Source: an uncultured Christensenella sp.
Lineage (GTDB): Bacteria; Bacillota; Clostridia; Christensenellales; Borkfalkiaceae
Reading direction: 5' to 3'
Length of the DNA stretch: 64,000 bases
Assembly: GCA_910576655.1 (NCBI GenBank)
Contig: CAJTJC010000002.1
Location: forward strand, 1 to 64,000
Shown here: positions 16,939-25,639 of the stretch, piece after piece
How the letters are laid out: each line of letters starts with the position of its first letter
Position numbering within the stretch: position 1 is the stretch's first letter
The notes under the pieces: generated by a model
Database searches by the model: none
The model's input: only the letters and a program-made list of their open reading frames with translations
What the model was told of the DNA's origin: nothing
Made by a program: the position numbers and the translations under genes

Positions 16939-18403
16939 ACAAACGATAATAATAAACGAGCTCGATAACGTGGCCGTCGCGCTGACCGATTTGAAGGCGG
17001 GCGACGAGCACGAGGGCGTAGTTTTAAGAGAAGATATTTCTAAGGGGCATAAGTTCGCGCTTAAAGATTTGAAAGAGGGCGATATGGTTATCAAGTACGG
17101 CAACCCTATCGCGCGGGCAAGCCAGCGCATATTCGCGGGCGGGCACGTTCACACCCAAAACGCGCGCACCAACCTTTCGGAAAATCTCGAATACACCTAT
17201 AACAAGGTTGACACTCAGTTAAAGGATGTCAAATCCCGCAAGGTCAAAGTATACCACCGCGCGGGCGGCGAGGTCGGTATCCGTAACGAGCTTTGGATAA
17301 TACCCACGGTCGGCTGCGTCAACGGACAGGCTAAGCTGATACTCGACACCTTCAAGCACCGCTACGGTACCGATGGCTTTGACGGAGTTTTCGCATACAC
17401 TCATCCGTACGGCTGCTCGCAGCTCGGCGACGACCACGAAAGAACGCGGCTTATGCTTCAGAAAATGGTTCGTCACCCCAACGCGGGAGGCGTGCTGGTG
17501 CTCGGTCTTGGATGCGAAAACAACCAGATGGACGAGTTCAAAAAGACGCTCGGCTGGGTTGACGACAGCAGAATAAAATTCCTTGTATGTCAGGACGAAG
17601 AGGACGAAATCGAGGCTGGCGTTCAGGCGCTAAATCAGATTGCCGAGGTAATAAGACACGACGAACGCGAGGAGGACGATATTTCCTGCTTAAAGGTCGG
17701 GCTTAAATGCGGCGGCTCGGACGGGCTTTCGGGCATAACCGCAAACCCGCTCGTGGGCAGGTTCAGCGACTACATCGTCGCGGCTGGCGGTACGACCGTG
17801 CTTTCCGAGGTGCCCGAGATGTTCGGCGCGGAGCAGCTGTTAATGAACAGGGCGCGCGACGAAGAGGTTTTCAATAAGACCGTAAAGCTGATTAACGACT
17901 TCAAGGACTATTTCCGCCGCAACGGTCAGACGGTGTACGAAAACCCTTCGCCGGGCAATAAGGCGGGGGGAATTACCACGCTTGAAGATAAATCGCTGGG
18001 CTGTACGCAGAAGTCGGGCTCGGGTCCCGTAGAGGACGTCGTTTTCGACGACGGGTTCGTAACGGTAAAGGGGCTCAATCTTCTTAACGGTCCCGGCAAC
18101 GATATGTGCGCCGTTACAAACCTCGGCGCGTCGGGCTGCCATCTGGTGCTGTTTACTACGGGCAGGGGCACGCCCTTCGGCGGGTTCGTACCTACCGTTA
18201 AAATTTCCACCAACAGCGAGCTTGCAAGCAAAAAATCAAACTGGATTGATTTCAACGCGGGCACCGTACTCGAAAGCGATTTCGATATGCAGCTCAATTA
18301 CCTTATAGATTTGGTCGTCGAGGTTGCGAACGGCAAAAAGACGCGCAACGAAATTAACGGCTCTAAGGAAATTGCGATATTCAAAACGGGGGTTACTTTG
18401 TAA
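16931..18403 (+). CDS. uxaA: Altronate dehydratase
   Basis: 490 residues, full length. The N-terminal SAF domain (DNVAVALTDLKAGDE, then SKGHKFALKDL) and the C-terminal catalytic domain (THPYGCSQLGDDH, GLKCGGSDGLSGITANP, TTGRGTPFG) are both present. It converts altronate to 2-keto-3-deoxygluconate using iron. Its last base overlaps the uxaC start (TAATG). Confidence 0.94.
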   Translation: MAKQTIIINELDNVAVALTDLKAGDEHEGVVLREDISKGHKFALKDLKEGDMVIKYGNPIARASQRIFAGGHVHTQNARTNLSENLEYTYNKVDTQLKDVKSRKVKVYHRAGGEVGIRNELWIIPTVGCVNGQAKLILDTFKHRYGTDGFDGVFAYTHPYGCSQLGDDHERTRLMLQKMVRHPNAGGVLVLGLGCENNQMDEFKKTLGWVDDSRIKFLVCQDEEDEIEAGVQALNQIAEVIRHDEREEDDISCLKVGLKCGGSDGLSGITANPLVGRFSDYIVAAGGTTVLSEVPEMFGAEQLLMNRARDEEVFNKTVKLINDFKDYFRRNGQTVYENPSPGNKAGGITTLEDKSLGCTQKSGSGPVEDVVFDDGFVTVKGLNLLNGPGNDMCAVTNLGASGCHLVLFTTGRGTPFGGFVPTVKISTNSELASKKSNWIDFNAGTVLESDFDMQLNYLIDLVVEVANGKKTRNEINGSKEIAIFKTGVTL

Positions 18404-19815
18404 TGAAAGAATTTATGGATAAGGACTTTCTCCTCGACACCGAAACGGCGAAAAAGCTGTACCACGACCACGCCGAGAAGATGCCCATTATAGACTATCA
18501 CTGCCATTTGCAGCCCAAAGAGATTTACGAGGATAAGAAATTCCGCAACCTTGCCGAGGTGTGGCTGGGCGCGGGCGACAGATACGGCGACCACTACAAG
18601 TGGCGCGCACTGCGCGCGCGCGGATATGAAGAGGACTCTATTTCGGGCCCCGACGACGACTACAAAAAGTATTTGCAGTTTGTCGAATCGATGCCCTATT
18701 TTGTGGGCAACCCGCTTTATCACTGGTCGCATCTCGAGATGAGAAGATACTTCGGCATCGAAGAAATAATCAATCCCGAAAACGCCGAGGCTATCTGGAA
18801 CAAGGCGAACGCCGTCCTCGAAAAGCTGACCGCGCGCGAAATGATGTATAAGTTCAACGTAAAGACGGTATGCACCACCGATGACCCCGTCGACAGCCTC
18901 GAATGGCACGAGAAAATGAACGCGGATAAAACGCTTAAAGTAAAGGTGCGCCCCGCGTTCCGTCCCGACAAGGCGATAAACGTAGAGCTTAGCTGGTTTG
19001 CGGACTGGGTAAATCAGCTTGCTGGCGTTGTAAAAAGACCAATTAAAAATTTAAAGGACATGCTCGATGCGCTTGCGGAAAGGATAGCGTTCTTCGATAA
19101 AATGGGCTCTAAGCTGTCCGACCACGCGCTTGACGTGGTGCACTATGCGCCCGCGACTTACGAAGAGGCGAACAAAATTTTCTTAAAGGGAATGAAGGGT
19201 CAGTCCGTTACGGATGCGGAGCAGGACAAGTACAAGGGCTACGTTCTCGTTGAGCTTGCCAAAGAGTACGCAAAATACGGTTGGGTACAGCAGTACCATA
19301 TCGGCGCGCTGAGAAACAACTCCAAATCGATGCTCGAAAAAATCGGACCCGATACGGGCTACGACGCGATAGAGGACGCCGTGTATATGGAAAAGCTGTC
19401 CGCGCTTTTGGGCGAAATAGACAAGGACGGCGGTATGCCCAAAACCATACTGTACTGCCTTAACCCGCGCGACAATTACGCGCTTACCGTGCTTGCGGGC
19501 TGCTTCCAGAAGGAGGGCGTTAAGGGCAGGGTACAGGTCGGCACGGCGTGGTGGTTCCTCGACCAGCAGGACGGCATGCGCCAAAACCTCGAAACGCTTA
19601 TGCAGGTAGGGCTTGTCGCGCAGTCGGTCGGTATGCTTACCGATAGCCGCTCATTCCTCGCTTATCCCCGCCACGAATATTACAGGCGCATACTCTGTCA
19701 GATGCTCGGCCGTCTCGTAGAAAGCGGGCAATACCCCGCAAGCGAGCTGCCCCGCCTTGGCAAGATAGTAGAAGATATTTGCTACAACAACGCTGCGGAA
19801 TATTTCGGCTTCTGA
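18403..19815 (+). CDS. uxaC: Glucuronate/galacturonate isomerase
   Basis: 470 residues, the usual length. Motifs: DYHCHLQPKEIYED, the amidohydrolase-like metal site, then TTDDPVDSLEWH and VGTAWWFLDQQDGM with a conserved tryptophan pair, and LTDSRSFLAYPRHEYYRR. It turns galacturonate into tagaturonate and glucuronate into fructuronate. Last gene of the operon, followed by a strong terminator. The mannonate branch genes (uxuA, uxuB) are not seen. Confidence 0.95.
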   Translation: MKEFMDKDFLLDTETAKKLYHDHAEKMPIIDYHCHLQPKEIYEDKKFRNLAEVWLGAGDRYGDHYKWRALRARGYEEDSISGPDDDYKKYLQFVESMPYFVGNPLYHWSHLEMRRYFGIEEIINPENAEAIWNKANAVLEKLTAREMMYKFNVKTVCTTDDPVDSLEWHEKMNADKTLKVKVRPAFRPDKAINVELSWFADWVNQLAGVVKRPIKNLKDMLDALAERIAFFDKMGSKLSDHALDVVHYAPATYEEANKIFLKGMKGQSVTDAEQDKYKGYVLVELAKEYAKYGWVQQYHIGALRNNSKSMLEKIGPDTGYDAIEDAVYMEKLSALLGEIDKDGGMPKTILYCLNPRDNYALTVLAGCFQKEGVKGRVQVGTAWWFLDQQDGMRQNLETLMQVGLVAQSVGMLTDSRSFLAYPRHEYYRRILCQMLGRLVESGQYPASELPRLGKIVEDICYNNAAEYFGF

Positions 19816-19821
19816 TTTAAT

Positions 19822-19863
19822 AAAAAACACCCCCGAGCGCTTGTGTGCTCGGGGGTGTTTTTT
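19822..19863. terminator. Bidirectional terminator
   Basis: A 17-bp perfect stem beginning AAAAAACACCCCCGAGC with an 8-nt loop. It ends the uronate operon and the convergent XRE gene at 19866. Confidence 0.93.
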
Positions 19864-19865
19864 AT

Positions 19866-20066
19866 TTAATAATTATCCGTACGACCGATAAGGTAATCGG
19901 CAGATACATCAAACAAATCACAAAGCTTTATAAGAATTGAAATTGACGGTTCTCGTGTTCCGTCCTCATAACGATAAACCGTACGCACATTTAAGTTTAA
20001 ATATTCTGCAACGTCTTTTAATTTTAAACCTTTTTCAATACGAAGTTCTTTTATTCTTTCTTTCAT
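19866..20066 (-). CDS. Small XRE-family repressor
   Basis: 66 residues, almost only a helix-turn-helix (LKLKDVAEYLNLNVRTVYRYEDGTREPS), ending SADYLIGRTDNY as in Cro/C1-type regulators. It is divergent from two Cys-rich genes, with three copies of a 13-bp palindrome in the shared promoter region. Autoregulation and control of the neighbours are strongly suggested. Confidence 0.87.
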   Translation of the reverse strand: MKERIKELRIEKGLKLKDVAEYLNLNVRTVYRYEDGTREPSISILIKLCDLFDVSADYLIGRTDNY

Positions 20067-20083
20067 AGATTAACCTTAAAAAA

Positions 20084-20158
20084 ATTATAGACCAAATTGG
20101 ACAAAACACTTGACTATTGACCAAATTGGTCATATAATAATTTTAGACCAAATTGGTC
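20084..20158. promoter_or_regulatory. Divergent promoter with three XRE operators
   Basis: Three copies of GACCAAATTGGTC: 20090-20102 (last bases altered), 20119-20131 and 20146-20158. The plus-strand promoter is TTGACT (20110) and TATAAT (20133-20138), 17-bp spacer. One operator lies in the spacer and one covers the start of transcription. A minus-strand TATAAT at 20084-20089 abuts the first operator. Confidence 0.85.
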
Positions 20159-20174
20159 ACAAAAGATATAAATT

Positions 20175-20447
20175 ATGAAAGAAAAAAATATATGCGGTAA
20201 TTGCGGATATTACAGACCGCTATACACCAAGAAAGATATGCACTTTAATAAGGAAAAAGCAGGGAAATGTTATAAACACCGTCAGATAAAGGAATGTGAA
20301 GATACTTGCGTTAAATGGCGCAGTAATTCCGAATATTGCTATGGCGGTAATCAATTTAGTAATGCTCGTGTTTTAAGGGGTATATTTTTCAGGCTGTCGG
20401 CAATAAGGCAAATTTTACAGGAAGAGCAAGATGCGGGAAAAAGCTGA
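20175..20447 (+). CDS. Small Cys-rich protein, XRE-controlled (first of two paralogues)
   Basis: 90 residues. Cys pattern ICGNCGYY, then GKCYKH, ECEDTCVKW and EYCYGG suggests a small zinc- or FeS-binding fold. No signal peptide or membrane segment. The ribosome site is weak. It shares with the next gene the order C-x-N-C-x-Y, F/G-rich middle, C-K, C-x-x-C/C-x-C. The family is unknown to me. Confidence 0.7.
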   Translation: MKEKNICGNCGYYRPLYTKKDMHFNKEKAGKCYKHRQIKECEDTCVKWRSNSEYCYGGNQFSNARVLRGIFFRLSAIRQILQEEQDAGKS

Positions 20448-20673
20448 ATACTGTTTTAATTGTGAAAATTATATAATTTATTATGAAAAATTCCTGTATG
20501 GTTTCAGCAGAAGCGGTCAGGGATTTTGTAAAGTAAAAAACGCAATCGTCGAACAGTTATGTCGTTGCGGGCAATTTCTTGAACGCGTTGACCTGCCGCC
20601 GGACAAAAAGGATTTCGATTGTGCCGTAAGCAATGCCGGACAGATTGCGGAAATATTAAAAAAATTGCAATAG
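20431..20673 (+). CDS. Small Cys-rich protein, XRE-controlled (second paralogue)
   Basis: 80 residues, overlapping the previous gene by 17 bases in another frame. Cys pattern YCFNCENY, GFCKVK, LCRCGQF matches the first protein. The helical tail (AGQIAEILKKLQ) matches the first protein's tail (LSAIRQILQEEQ). The tandem arrangement suggests an old duplication. No known function. Confidence 0.7.
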   Translation: MREKAEYCFNCENYIIYYEKFLYGFSRSGQGFCKVKNAIVEQLCRCGQFLERVDLPPDKKDFDCAVSNAGQIAEILKKLQ

Positions 20674-20691
20674 CCCGCCATTCGGCGGGCT
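20672..20691. terminator. Bidirectional terminator
   Basis: AGCCCGCC-ATTC-GGCGGGCT starting inside the stop codon of the Cys-rich gene; the permease gene converges from 20698. Confidence 0.75.
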
Positions 20692-20697
20692 ATAAGT

Positions 20698-21825
20698 TTA
20701 TTCCGTAAAGGTTTCTTTAATAGTTGCTTTGTCGGCTTTGTACAGGAAAAAGGCAAACATCGCGGCGTAGCATACGGCGAACGCCGCAAGCGTTATGAAA
20801 AATACCGGCACGTCGAAAGAATACTCGGGTATTTCGGCAACGTCGCTGAAAACGAGATTAATCATAATCTTCAACAGTACATACTGATAAACCGTGCCCA
20901 GGGCAAAGCCGATAACCGCAACGGGGATATAGCAGAGGAAAACCGCTGCAAACCGCTCTTTCGAGGAAAAGCCCATGGCGCGCATAACGGCGATATTCGC
21001 CGCGTTGCTTCTTACCAGCGAGGTCATTGCCATAATCATGGACACCGCCGCAAGCACCAGTCCGATAGCGAGTATCATTGCGCCCATAGTGCCCTCGGCA
21101 AGGCTTTCCATCGATATGCCCATCTGCACCATTGCGGAAAAGCAGAAGCACGAAAACGCGACGAAGAACGCAAGCATCTTTTTTGCGGACAGCGTGCTTA
21201 AACACATTTCTACGAGAAAGGGTCTGTCCTTGCGGCTGCGGCGCGGCTTGACCTTTAATTTTTTTGTCCCGCGCATAAGCTCGAGCGGAGGTTTGCGCAG
21301 CGTCACAAGCGCGTATAGGTAAGCAACCGCCGTGAATACCGCCGTCGGAGCCACGACGAGGCATACGCCCAGCGCGGCGTGGAAGGTCGGCGTTATTTCA
21401 GCCATACCCTCGACGGCAAGCTCTTTATATATGAACGGCATAATCGCCCAGCCCAGCCCGAAGCCGAGCGCGCAGCCGACGAAAACGCTCGCCCCGAACA
21501 CGAGGAAGCTTGCCGCTATTTTTGCGTCGGAATAGCCCATCGCCTTAAAAGTGCCCAGCGCGCGGCGGTGGCTGTCGACGTAAAGCCTTACGTAGAAAAC
21601 CACCATTATCGCGGCTATTACCGAAAGAAATCCGCCCGTAATTCCGCAGACCATTTTCGCCGTTGCAAGCTGCGCCGTATACAGCGGCATCGCCTCCGCG
21701 CTTACGCTGTCTTTAAGCGGCAGAACGTCCGCGTAGAAGTTCATAAAAAACGTACACACGAAGACGGCGCAAAAGCATACGACCGTCACGCCGAAAAATT
21801 TCAGTCCGTCCTTTAACGCTATCAT
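20698..21825 (-). CDS. FtsX-type ABC transporter permease
   Basis: 375 residues. Membrane segments near residues 10-28, 60-80, 105-130 and 155-172, then a cytosolic link and a second set (about 215-375). FtsX-like pattern RRALGTFKAMGYSDAKIAASF and a second copy NIAVMRAMGFSSKERFAAVF, so it is a two-half MacB/LolCE-type permease. Substrate unknown. Third gene of a TetR-ATPase-permease unit; the ATPase stop lies just upstream. Confidence 0.85.
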   Translation of the reverse strand: MIALKDGLKFFGVTVVCFCAVFVCTFFMNFYADVLPLKDSVSAEAMPLYTAQLATAKMVCGITGGFLSVIAAIMVVFYVRLYVDSHRRALGTFKAMGYSDAKIAASFLVFGASVFVGCALGFGLGWAIMPFIYKELAVEGMAEITPTFHAALGVCLVVAPTAVFTAVAYLYALVTLRKPPLELMRGTKKLKVKPRRSRKDRPFLVEMCLSTLSAKKMLAFFVAFSCFCFSAMVQMGISMESLAEGTMGAMILAIGLVLAAVSMIMAMTSLVRSNAANIAVMRAMGFSSKERFAAVFLCYIPVAVIGFALGTVYQYVLLKIMINLVFSDVAEIPEYSFDVPVFFITLAAFAVCYAAMFAFFLYKADKATIKETFTE

Positions 21826-21826
21826 A

Positions 21827-22507
21827 TCACCACCCTATTTCGTAAGCGGTTTTGGGGTGTGCGTTTTTGCTTACTTCGACTATTTTGCCGCTGTTCATTT
21901 TAATTACCGTTTCCGCGGTTTCGGCAATGGCGGGGTTGTGCGTGACCATAATCATGGTGCAGCCCAGCTTTTCCCGCTCGCGCATTATATAGTCCAGCAC
22001 TTCGCGCCCCGTCGCCTCGTCAAGAGCGCCCGTAGGCTCGTCTAAAAACAGGTATTTAGGACGCTTTGCAAGTGCGCGGGCAATACACACGCGCTGCTGC
22101 TGTCCGCCCGAAAGCTCGTTGGGCATTGCTTTCAGCTTATCTTCAAGCCCGAGCGAAGTTATAATTTCAAGATAGTCCTTGTTGTCCGCAAGCGACGCAC
22201 CCATTTTTACGTTGTTTTGCACGTTCAGGTGGGGCAGCAGGTAATATTGCTGAAATATAAACCCGACCGTGCGCCGTCTGAAATCGGTGCGCTCGGCTTC
22301 GTTTTTCTCGGACAGGTTTTCGCCGTCCGCCGTAACGATGCCGCCGTCCACCCGTTCGAGCCCCGACAGCACGTTTAAAAGCGTGGATTTACCCGACCCC
22401 GACGCGCCGAGAATTACCGCAAATTCGCCGTCGGCAATTTCTATGGAAACGTCATTCAAGGCTTGCGTTTTGCCGTAGGACTTAGTCACGTTTTGCGCTT
22501 TAATCAT
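21827..22507 (-). CDS. ABC transporter ATPase (LolD/MacB type)
   Basis: 226 residues. Walker A GASGSGKSTL, Q-loop IFQQYYLLPHLNV, signature LSGGQQQRVCIARAL, Walker B YLFLDEPTGALDE and H-loop VTHNP. It powers the FtsX-type permease that follows. It overlaps the TetR gene by eight bases and has a strong AAAGGAGG site. Confidence 0.93.
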   Translation of the reverse strand: MIKAQNVTKSYGKTQALNDVSIEIADGEFAVILGASGSGKSTLLNVLSGLERVDGGIVTADGENLSEKNEAERTDFRRRTVGFIFQQYYLLPHLNVQNNVKMGASLADNKDYLEIITSLGLEDKLKAMPNELSGGQQQRVCIARALAKRPKYLFLDEPTGALDEATGREVLDYIMREREKLGCTMIMVTHNPAIAETAETVIKMNSGKIVEVSKNAHPKTAYEIGW

Positions 22508-23069
22508 ATTTTCCTCCTTTAATAAGACCTTTGAATACCTCCGTGAGCAGTGCGGAAATTTCCTCCGCGCCGAACCGACAGGTTTTGTCTACCGTAAGCG
22601 TCGCTATACCGTGGGTGTAAATCCACATATGCAGGTACAGCCGCTTTGCCGCCGCCTCGTCTACGCCGTAACTGCCCGTAATCGAGTGTAAAATTTCGTC
22701 GTAGCTTTCCTCGATAACTCCGAGCACGCTGTCCGTATCGGGAACGGCGTCGCGCTCATTCATAAACAGCAGCCTGAACAGCTTTGGGTGCTCGCCTGCA
22801 AAGCGTACGTAAGCAGTGCCTACGCCCTTGAACGCAGGCGTAGCCGTAAGCCCTTCGGCAACGTAGCTTTTGTAAAGCGCGCTTGCGTAGCGGGTAACGC
22901 CGCGCATAACCTCGTCCATACCGTCGAAAACCGTAAAAATGGGTCTCGCAGACGAGCCCAATTTTTTACCGAGCGTGCGTGCGGTCAACGCCGCAACCCC
23001 GTCGCTTTCGACCACGCTTACGGCTGCGTTTATAATTTCTTCTTTACTGAATTTCGCTTTCTGCGGCAT
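22500..23069 (-). CDS. TetR-family repressor
   Basis: 189 residues. N-terminal helix-turn-helix (SKEEIINAAVSVVESDGVAA, then GSSARPIFTVFDGMDEV) and a C-terminal ligand domain of the WHG-like type. First gene of the ABC export unit, with a 28-bp palindrome overlapping its own start of transcription. It probably senses a compound the transporter exports. Confidence 0.88.
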   Translation of the reverse strand: MPQKAKFSKEEIINAAVSVVESDGVAALTARTLGKKLGSSARPIFTVFDGMDEVMRGVTRYASALYKSYVAEGLTATPAFKGVGTAYVRFAGEHPKLFRLLFMNERDAVPDTDSVLGVIEESYDEILHSITGSYGVDEAAAKRLYLHMWIYTHGIATLTVDKTCRFGAEEISALLTEVFKGLIKGGKYD

Positions 23070-23079
23070 AATCCCTCCT

Positions 23080-23137
23080 AAAACACTTGTTTTGCAACAT
23101 GTGTTTTAATATTAACACTCAAAAAACTATTTGTCAA
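23080..23137 (-). promoter_or_regulatory. TetR-unit promoter and operator
   Basis: The 28-bp inverted repeat at 23080-23107 (arms AAAACAC and GTGTTTT, with further matching bases) fits a TetR operator. The minus-strand promoter is TTGACA (23132-23137), 17 bp, TAATAT (23109-23114), placing the start of transcription inside the repeat. Confidence 0.7.
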
Positions 23138-23144
23138 CTTAATA

Positions 23145-23173
23145 TTGACATTTACGTTATTTAGTTATATTAT
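23145..23173 (+). promoter_or_regulatory. Promoter of the zinc-ribbon gene
   Basis: TTGACA (23145-23150), 17 bp, TATTAT (23168-23173). It is divergent from the TetR promoter. Confidence 0.5.
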
Positions 23174-23203
23174 ATAATAAATAACAAATTTCAAGGAGAG
23201 GAA

Positions 23204-24511
23204 ATGATGCACAAATGTTCAAAATGCGGGCACGAGTTCGAGGGCAAGTTTTGTCCCGAATGCGGCGAAAAGTTCGTTGACGATACGCTTTGTCCGCGTT
23301 GCGGCACGAAGCACGAGCCGAACGTAAAATTCTGTCCAGAGTGCGGGCTGCGGCTGGACGGCAAAAAGTTTTGCGTTAAGTGCGGCGCGGAGCTGGACGG
23401 CGCGTTCTGCACGCAGTGCGGAGCGGGCGTTAACGGCAAGTCTGCCGGCAACGCCGTTGAAACGGTGAAGCAAGGGTTCGGTATAGCGGGCTTAATATGC
23501 GTTTTGCTTGCGGCGTTAATGGGGCTGGCGTTCACGTTTGCCGCGGGCATATCGCTCGAGGTTGCTGGGCGCAGCGTCGAAACGAACACGCTTTACTATT
23601 ATTTCGGCAATGCTTACGACGACGCCGCGCAGATGGTAAACACGCTTGAAGGAATTTTCAGTTGGTCGTTTATAGGAGAGGCGCGCGAATTCGGGATATA
23701 TTTCCCCGTCGTACTCGGAACGGTGATTTCCGCGCTGGGTATACTTGCCGTGGTTGCGCTGTCTGCGCTTACGGGCTTCAAGGCGTACAAACGGTATTAC
23801 AAAAAGGAGCAGGCGAACGTAATTGCGCCCGCGGCGGCAATCTTCCTCGTGTACGCGTTGCTTGCAACGCTGTTGCTTTTACTGTCGTCGGCAAGCAGCA
23901 ATATGGCAAAGGTGGCGTTTTCAGCGCCCACTAAGGCGGGGCTTATAACCGGCGGAATATTGCTCGGTCTGGGCGTGCTGTTTACGGCGGGCTCTAACCT
24001 CAAAGCAATCGGCGGAGCGATAGTTACTAACGTAATCAGCGCGGCGGTTGCCGTTACGGCGGTCGTTATCGTTTCGGTGGTCGCGTTGCCCTCGGGCTCG
24101 ATTTCGTTGGGCGCTCAGGTTACGGACAGAATGTCTGTCGGTTCGTTCGGGTCTATGCAGCTGATGCTGCTTTCCGTAGAGACGGACGAGATAATAAATA
24201 AAATTATCATATACGCTACGGTCGGCGGCGCTGCGGCGATTGCGCTTGCGACTATTGCGGGCGTGACGATATACAGAAAGCTATCTTCGATAGGAAACGG
24301 CAGGAAGGGTTGCCTGGGGCTTTGCATAGCGTCGGTAGTTCTGTCAGTAATTTATCTTGCGTTTACCATAGAGCTTATGTACGCTATGTGCGACGTTATT
24401 GCCGAGGAGGACGTGCGGCTGAGCTTCGTCGTTCCGGTGGTTATACTCGTCTTTTCTGTTCTTGCGCTTGCGGCGGAGAGCGTGGGCGTAGTTCTTAGAA
24501 AAAAAGCATAA
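23204..24511 (+). CDS. Zinc-ribbon multi-pass membrane protein
   Basis: 435 residues. The first 85 residues hold three zinc ribbons (CSKCG/CPECG, CPRCG/CPECG, CVKCG/CTQCG). Then come about seven hydrophobic segments: LICVLLAALMGLAF, the region after FGIYFPVVLG, the IFLVYALLATLLLLLSS stretch, and others to the C-terminus. It ends LRKKA. AAGGAG serves the ATG at 23204 or the second at 23207. Such zinc-ribbon membrane proteins are common in Clostridia; the role is unknown. Confidence 0.75.
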   Translation: MMHKCSKCGHEFEGKFCPECGEKFVDDTLCPRCGTKHEPNVKFCPECGLRLDGKKFCVKCGAELDGAFCTQCGAGVNGKSAGNAVETVKQGFGIAGLICVLLAALMGLAFTFAAGISLEVAGRSVETNTLYYYFGNAYDDAAQMVNTLEGIFSWSFIGEAREFGIYFPVVLGTVISALGILAVVALSALTGFKAYKRYYKKEQANVIAPAAAIFLVYALLATLLLLLSSASSNMAKVAFSAPTKAGLITGGILLGLGVLFTAGSNLKAIGGAIVTNVISAAVAVTAVVIVSVVALPSGSISLGAQVTDRMSVGSFGSMQLMLLSVETDEIINKIIIYATVGGAAAIALATIAGVTIYRKLSSIGNGRKGCLGLCIASVVLSVIYLAFTIELMYAMCDVIAEEDVRLSFVVPVVILVFSVLALAAESVGVVLRKKA

Positions 24512-24549
24512 AAAAGACCCGCGCGGCAGCAAGCCGCGCGGGTTACTTT
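24512..24549. terminator. Bidirectional terminator
   Basis: ACCCGCGCGGC-AGCAA-GCCGCGCGGGT with A/T-rich flanks, between convergent genes. Confidence 0.88.
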
Positions 24550-24560
24550 TTACGACAAAT

Positions 24561-25481
24561 TTATATATTAACAGCTTTAAATTTCCGCGCGCAGTCGGCT
24601 ATAATGTCGTTAGCCTGCTTTTCGGTCAGCTCGGTCGCCCAAGGGGCTTCGACTTTGCCTATACCGTAATAGCCCATGCGTGCGGTTTTGTCGCGCTCGG
24701 TGTCGTTCCACTTATCGAACGCCGCCGCGTTTACGTGTTTGCCGAGGGTGCAGCCTATAAAGTCGCATTTGCCGTAGTCGCGCCAGGGCCGCGCAAGGTA
24801 AACGCTGCCTTCCTCCGCCCCGCTTGAAAGGAACGCGCAGTCGGTAAAGGTAAATCCTCGCTTGGCGTAAAGCGGGTGTGCGGGCGCGGCAACGTAGCCG
24901 ACTCCGCGCGCGTCCTTTAAGGAAATAATTTCGCAGTGCGAAAAGTAAGCCTCGGCGCAGCCGAAAATAAAATCGACCGTTCCGCTTATACGGCAGTTTT
25001 TGAAAAGGTGGACGTTTCCGCCCTCTTTGTAAAGCTGATTGCGGGGAATAAAGCCGCGGTATCTCGTTACCAAATCGTCGGGGAACGGCGATAAAAACAG
25101 CGTGTCCTGAGTGGAAATAAGGTCCATATCGCAGGCGACGAAACCGTCGCCGTGCACCGACAGCGCGACGCACTGCCCGACCGTTTCGGGGGCGGTGTTC
25201 GAGTTTTCCACCGTAAAATTTTCAAGACGGACGTTGTCGCCCGTTACGCATAGCGTGTGGGTGCGGAAGGTGTTGTATTCCTTTCCGTCGGCGTGGATTT
25301 TTTTCGCGTAGTCGCCGTAGGTTATTTTCGTTTCCCGTCCCGCGCCTATAAGCTTTACGTTGCTGCGGGTTATCTCTATTTTCTGATTATAAACGCCCGC
25401 GGCAAGATAAATGACTTCCGCGTCGGACCCGTTTACGGCTTTTTGCACGTCGCAATCGGGTGTTAAATGTAAAGTTTTCAT
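24561..25481 (-). CDS. Pectin methylesterase (CE8)
   Basis: 306 residues of right-handed beta-helix. Catalytic blocks: GQCVALSVHGD, the first Asp in STQDTLF, the second in GTVDFIFG, and the arginine/tryptophan pair LARPWRDYG. It removes methyl groups from homogalacturonan. No signal peptide is visible, so it acts on imported fragments in the cytoplasm or the start is incomplete. It is divergent from the transporter locus. Confidence 0.92.
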   Translation of the reverse strand: MKTLHLTPDCDVQKAVNGSDAEVIYLAAGVYNQKIEITRSNVKLIGAGRETKITYGDYAKKIHADGKEYNTFRTHTLCVTGDNVRLENFTVENSNTAPETVGQCVALSVHGDGFVACDMDLISTQDTLFLSPFPDDLVTRYRGFIPRNQLYKEGGNVHLFKNCRISGTVDFIFGCAEAYFSHCEIISLKDARGVGYVAAPAHPLYAKRGFTFTDCAFLSSGAEEGSVYLARPWRDYGKCDFIGCTLGKHVNAAAFDKWNDTERDKTARMGYYGIGKVEAPWATELTEKQANDIIADCARKFKAVNI

Positions 25482-25507
25482 TAATTACCCCTGTTTTTTG
25501 TGAATTA

Positions 25508-25577
25508 ATTATACCATAAAAAAATAAGTGAAACAATAAAAAAAAGTATTGATTTTTAATAAACCCTATGATATAAT
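25508..25577. promoter_or_regulatory. Divergent promoters of the pectin locus
   Basis: Plus strand: TTGATT (25549-25554), 17 bp, TATAAT (25572-25577). Minus strand for the esterase: TATAAT at 25508-25513 with a weak TTGTTT 17 bp upstream. The 25482-25639 gap is otherwise AT-rich and non-coding. Confidence 0.55.
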
Positions 25578-25639
25578 TGCCCTGTAAACTGAAATATACT
25601 AACATTTTATATAATGGAAAAATGTTTTAAATTTTAAAA

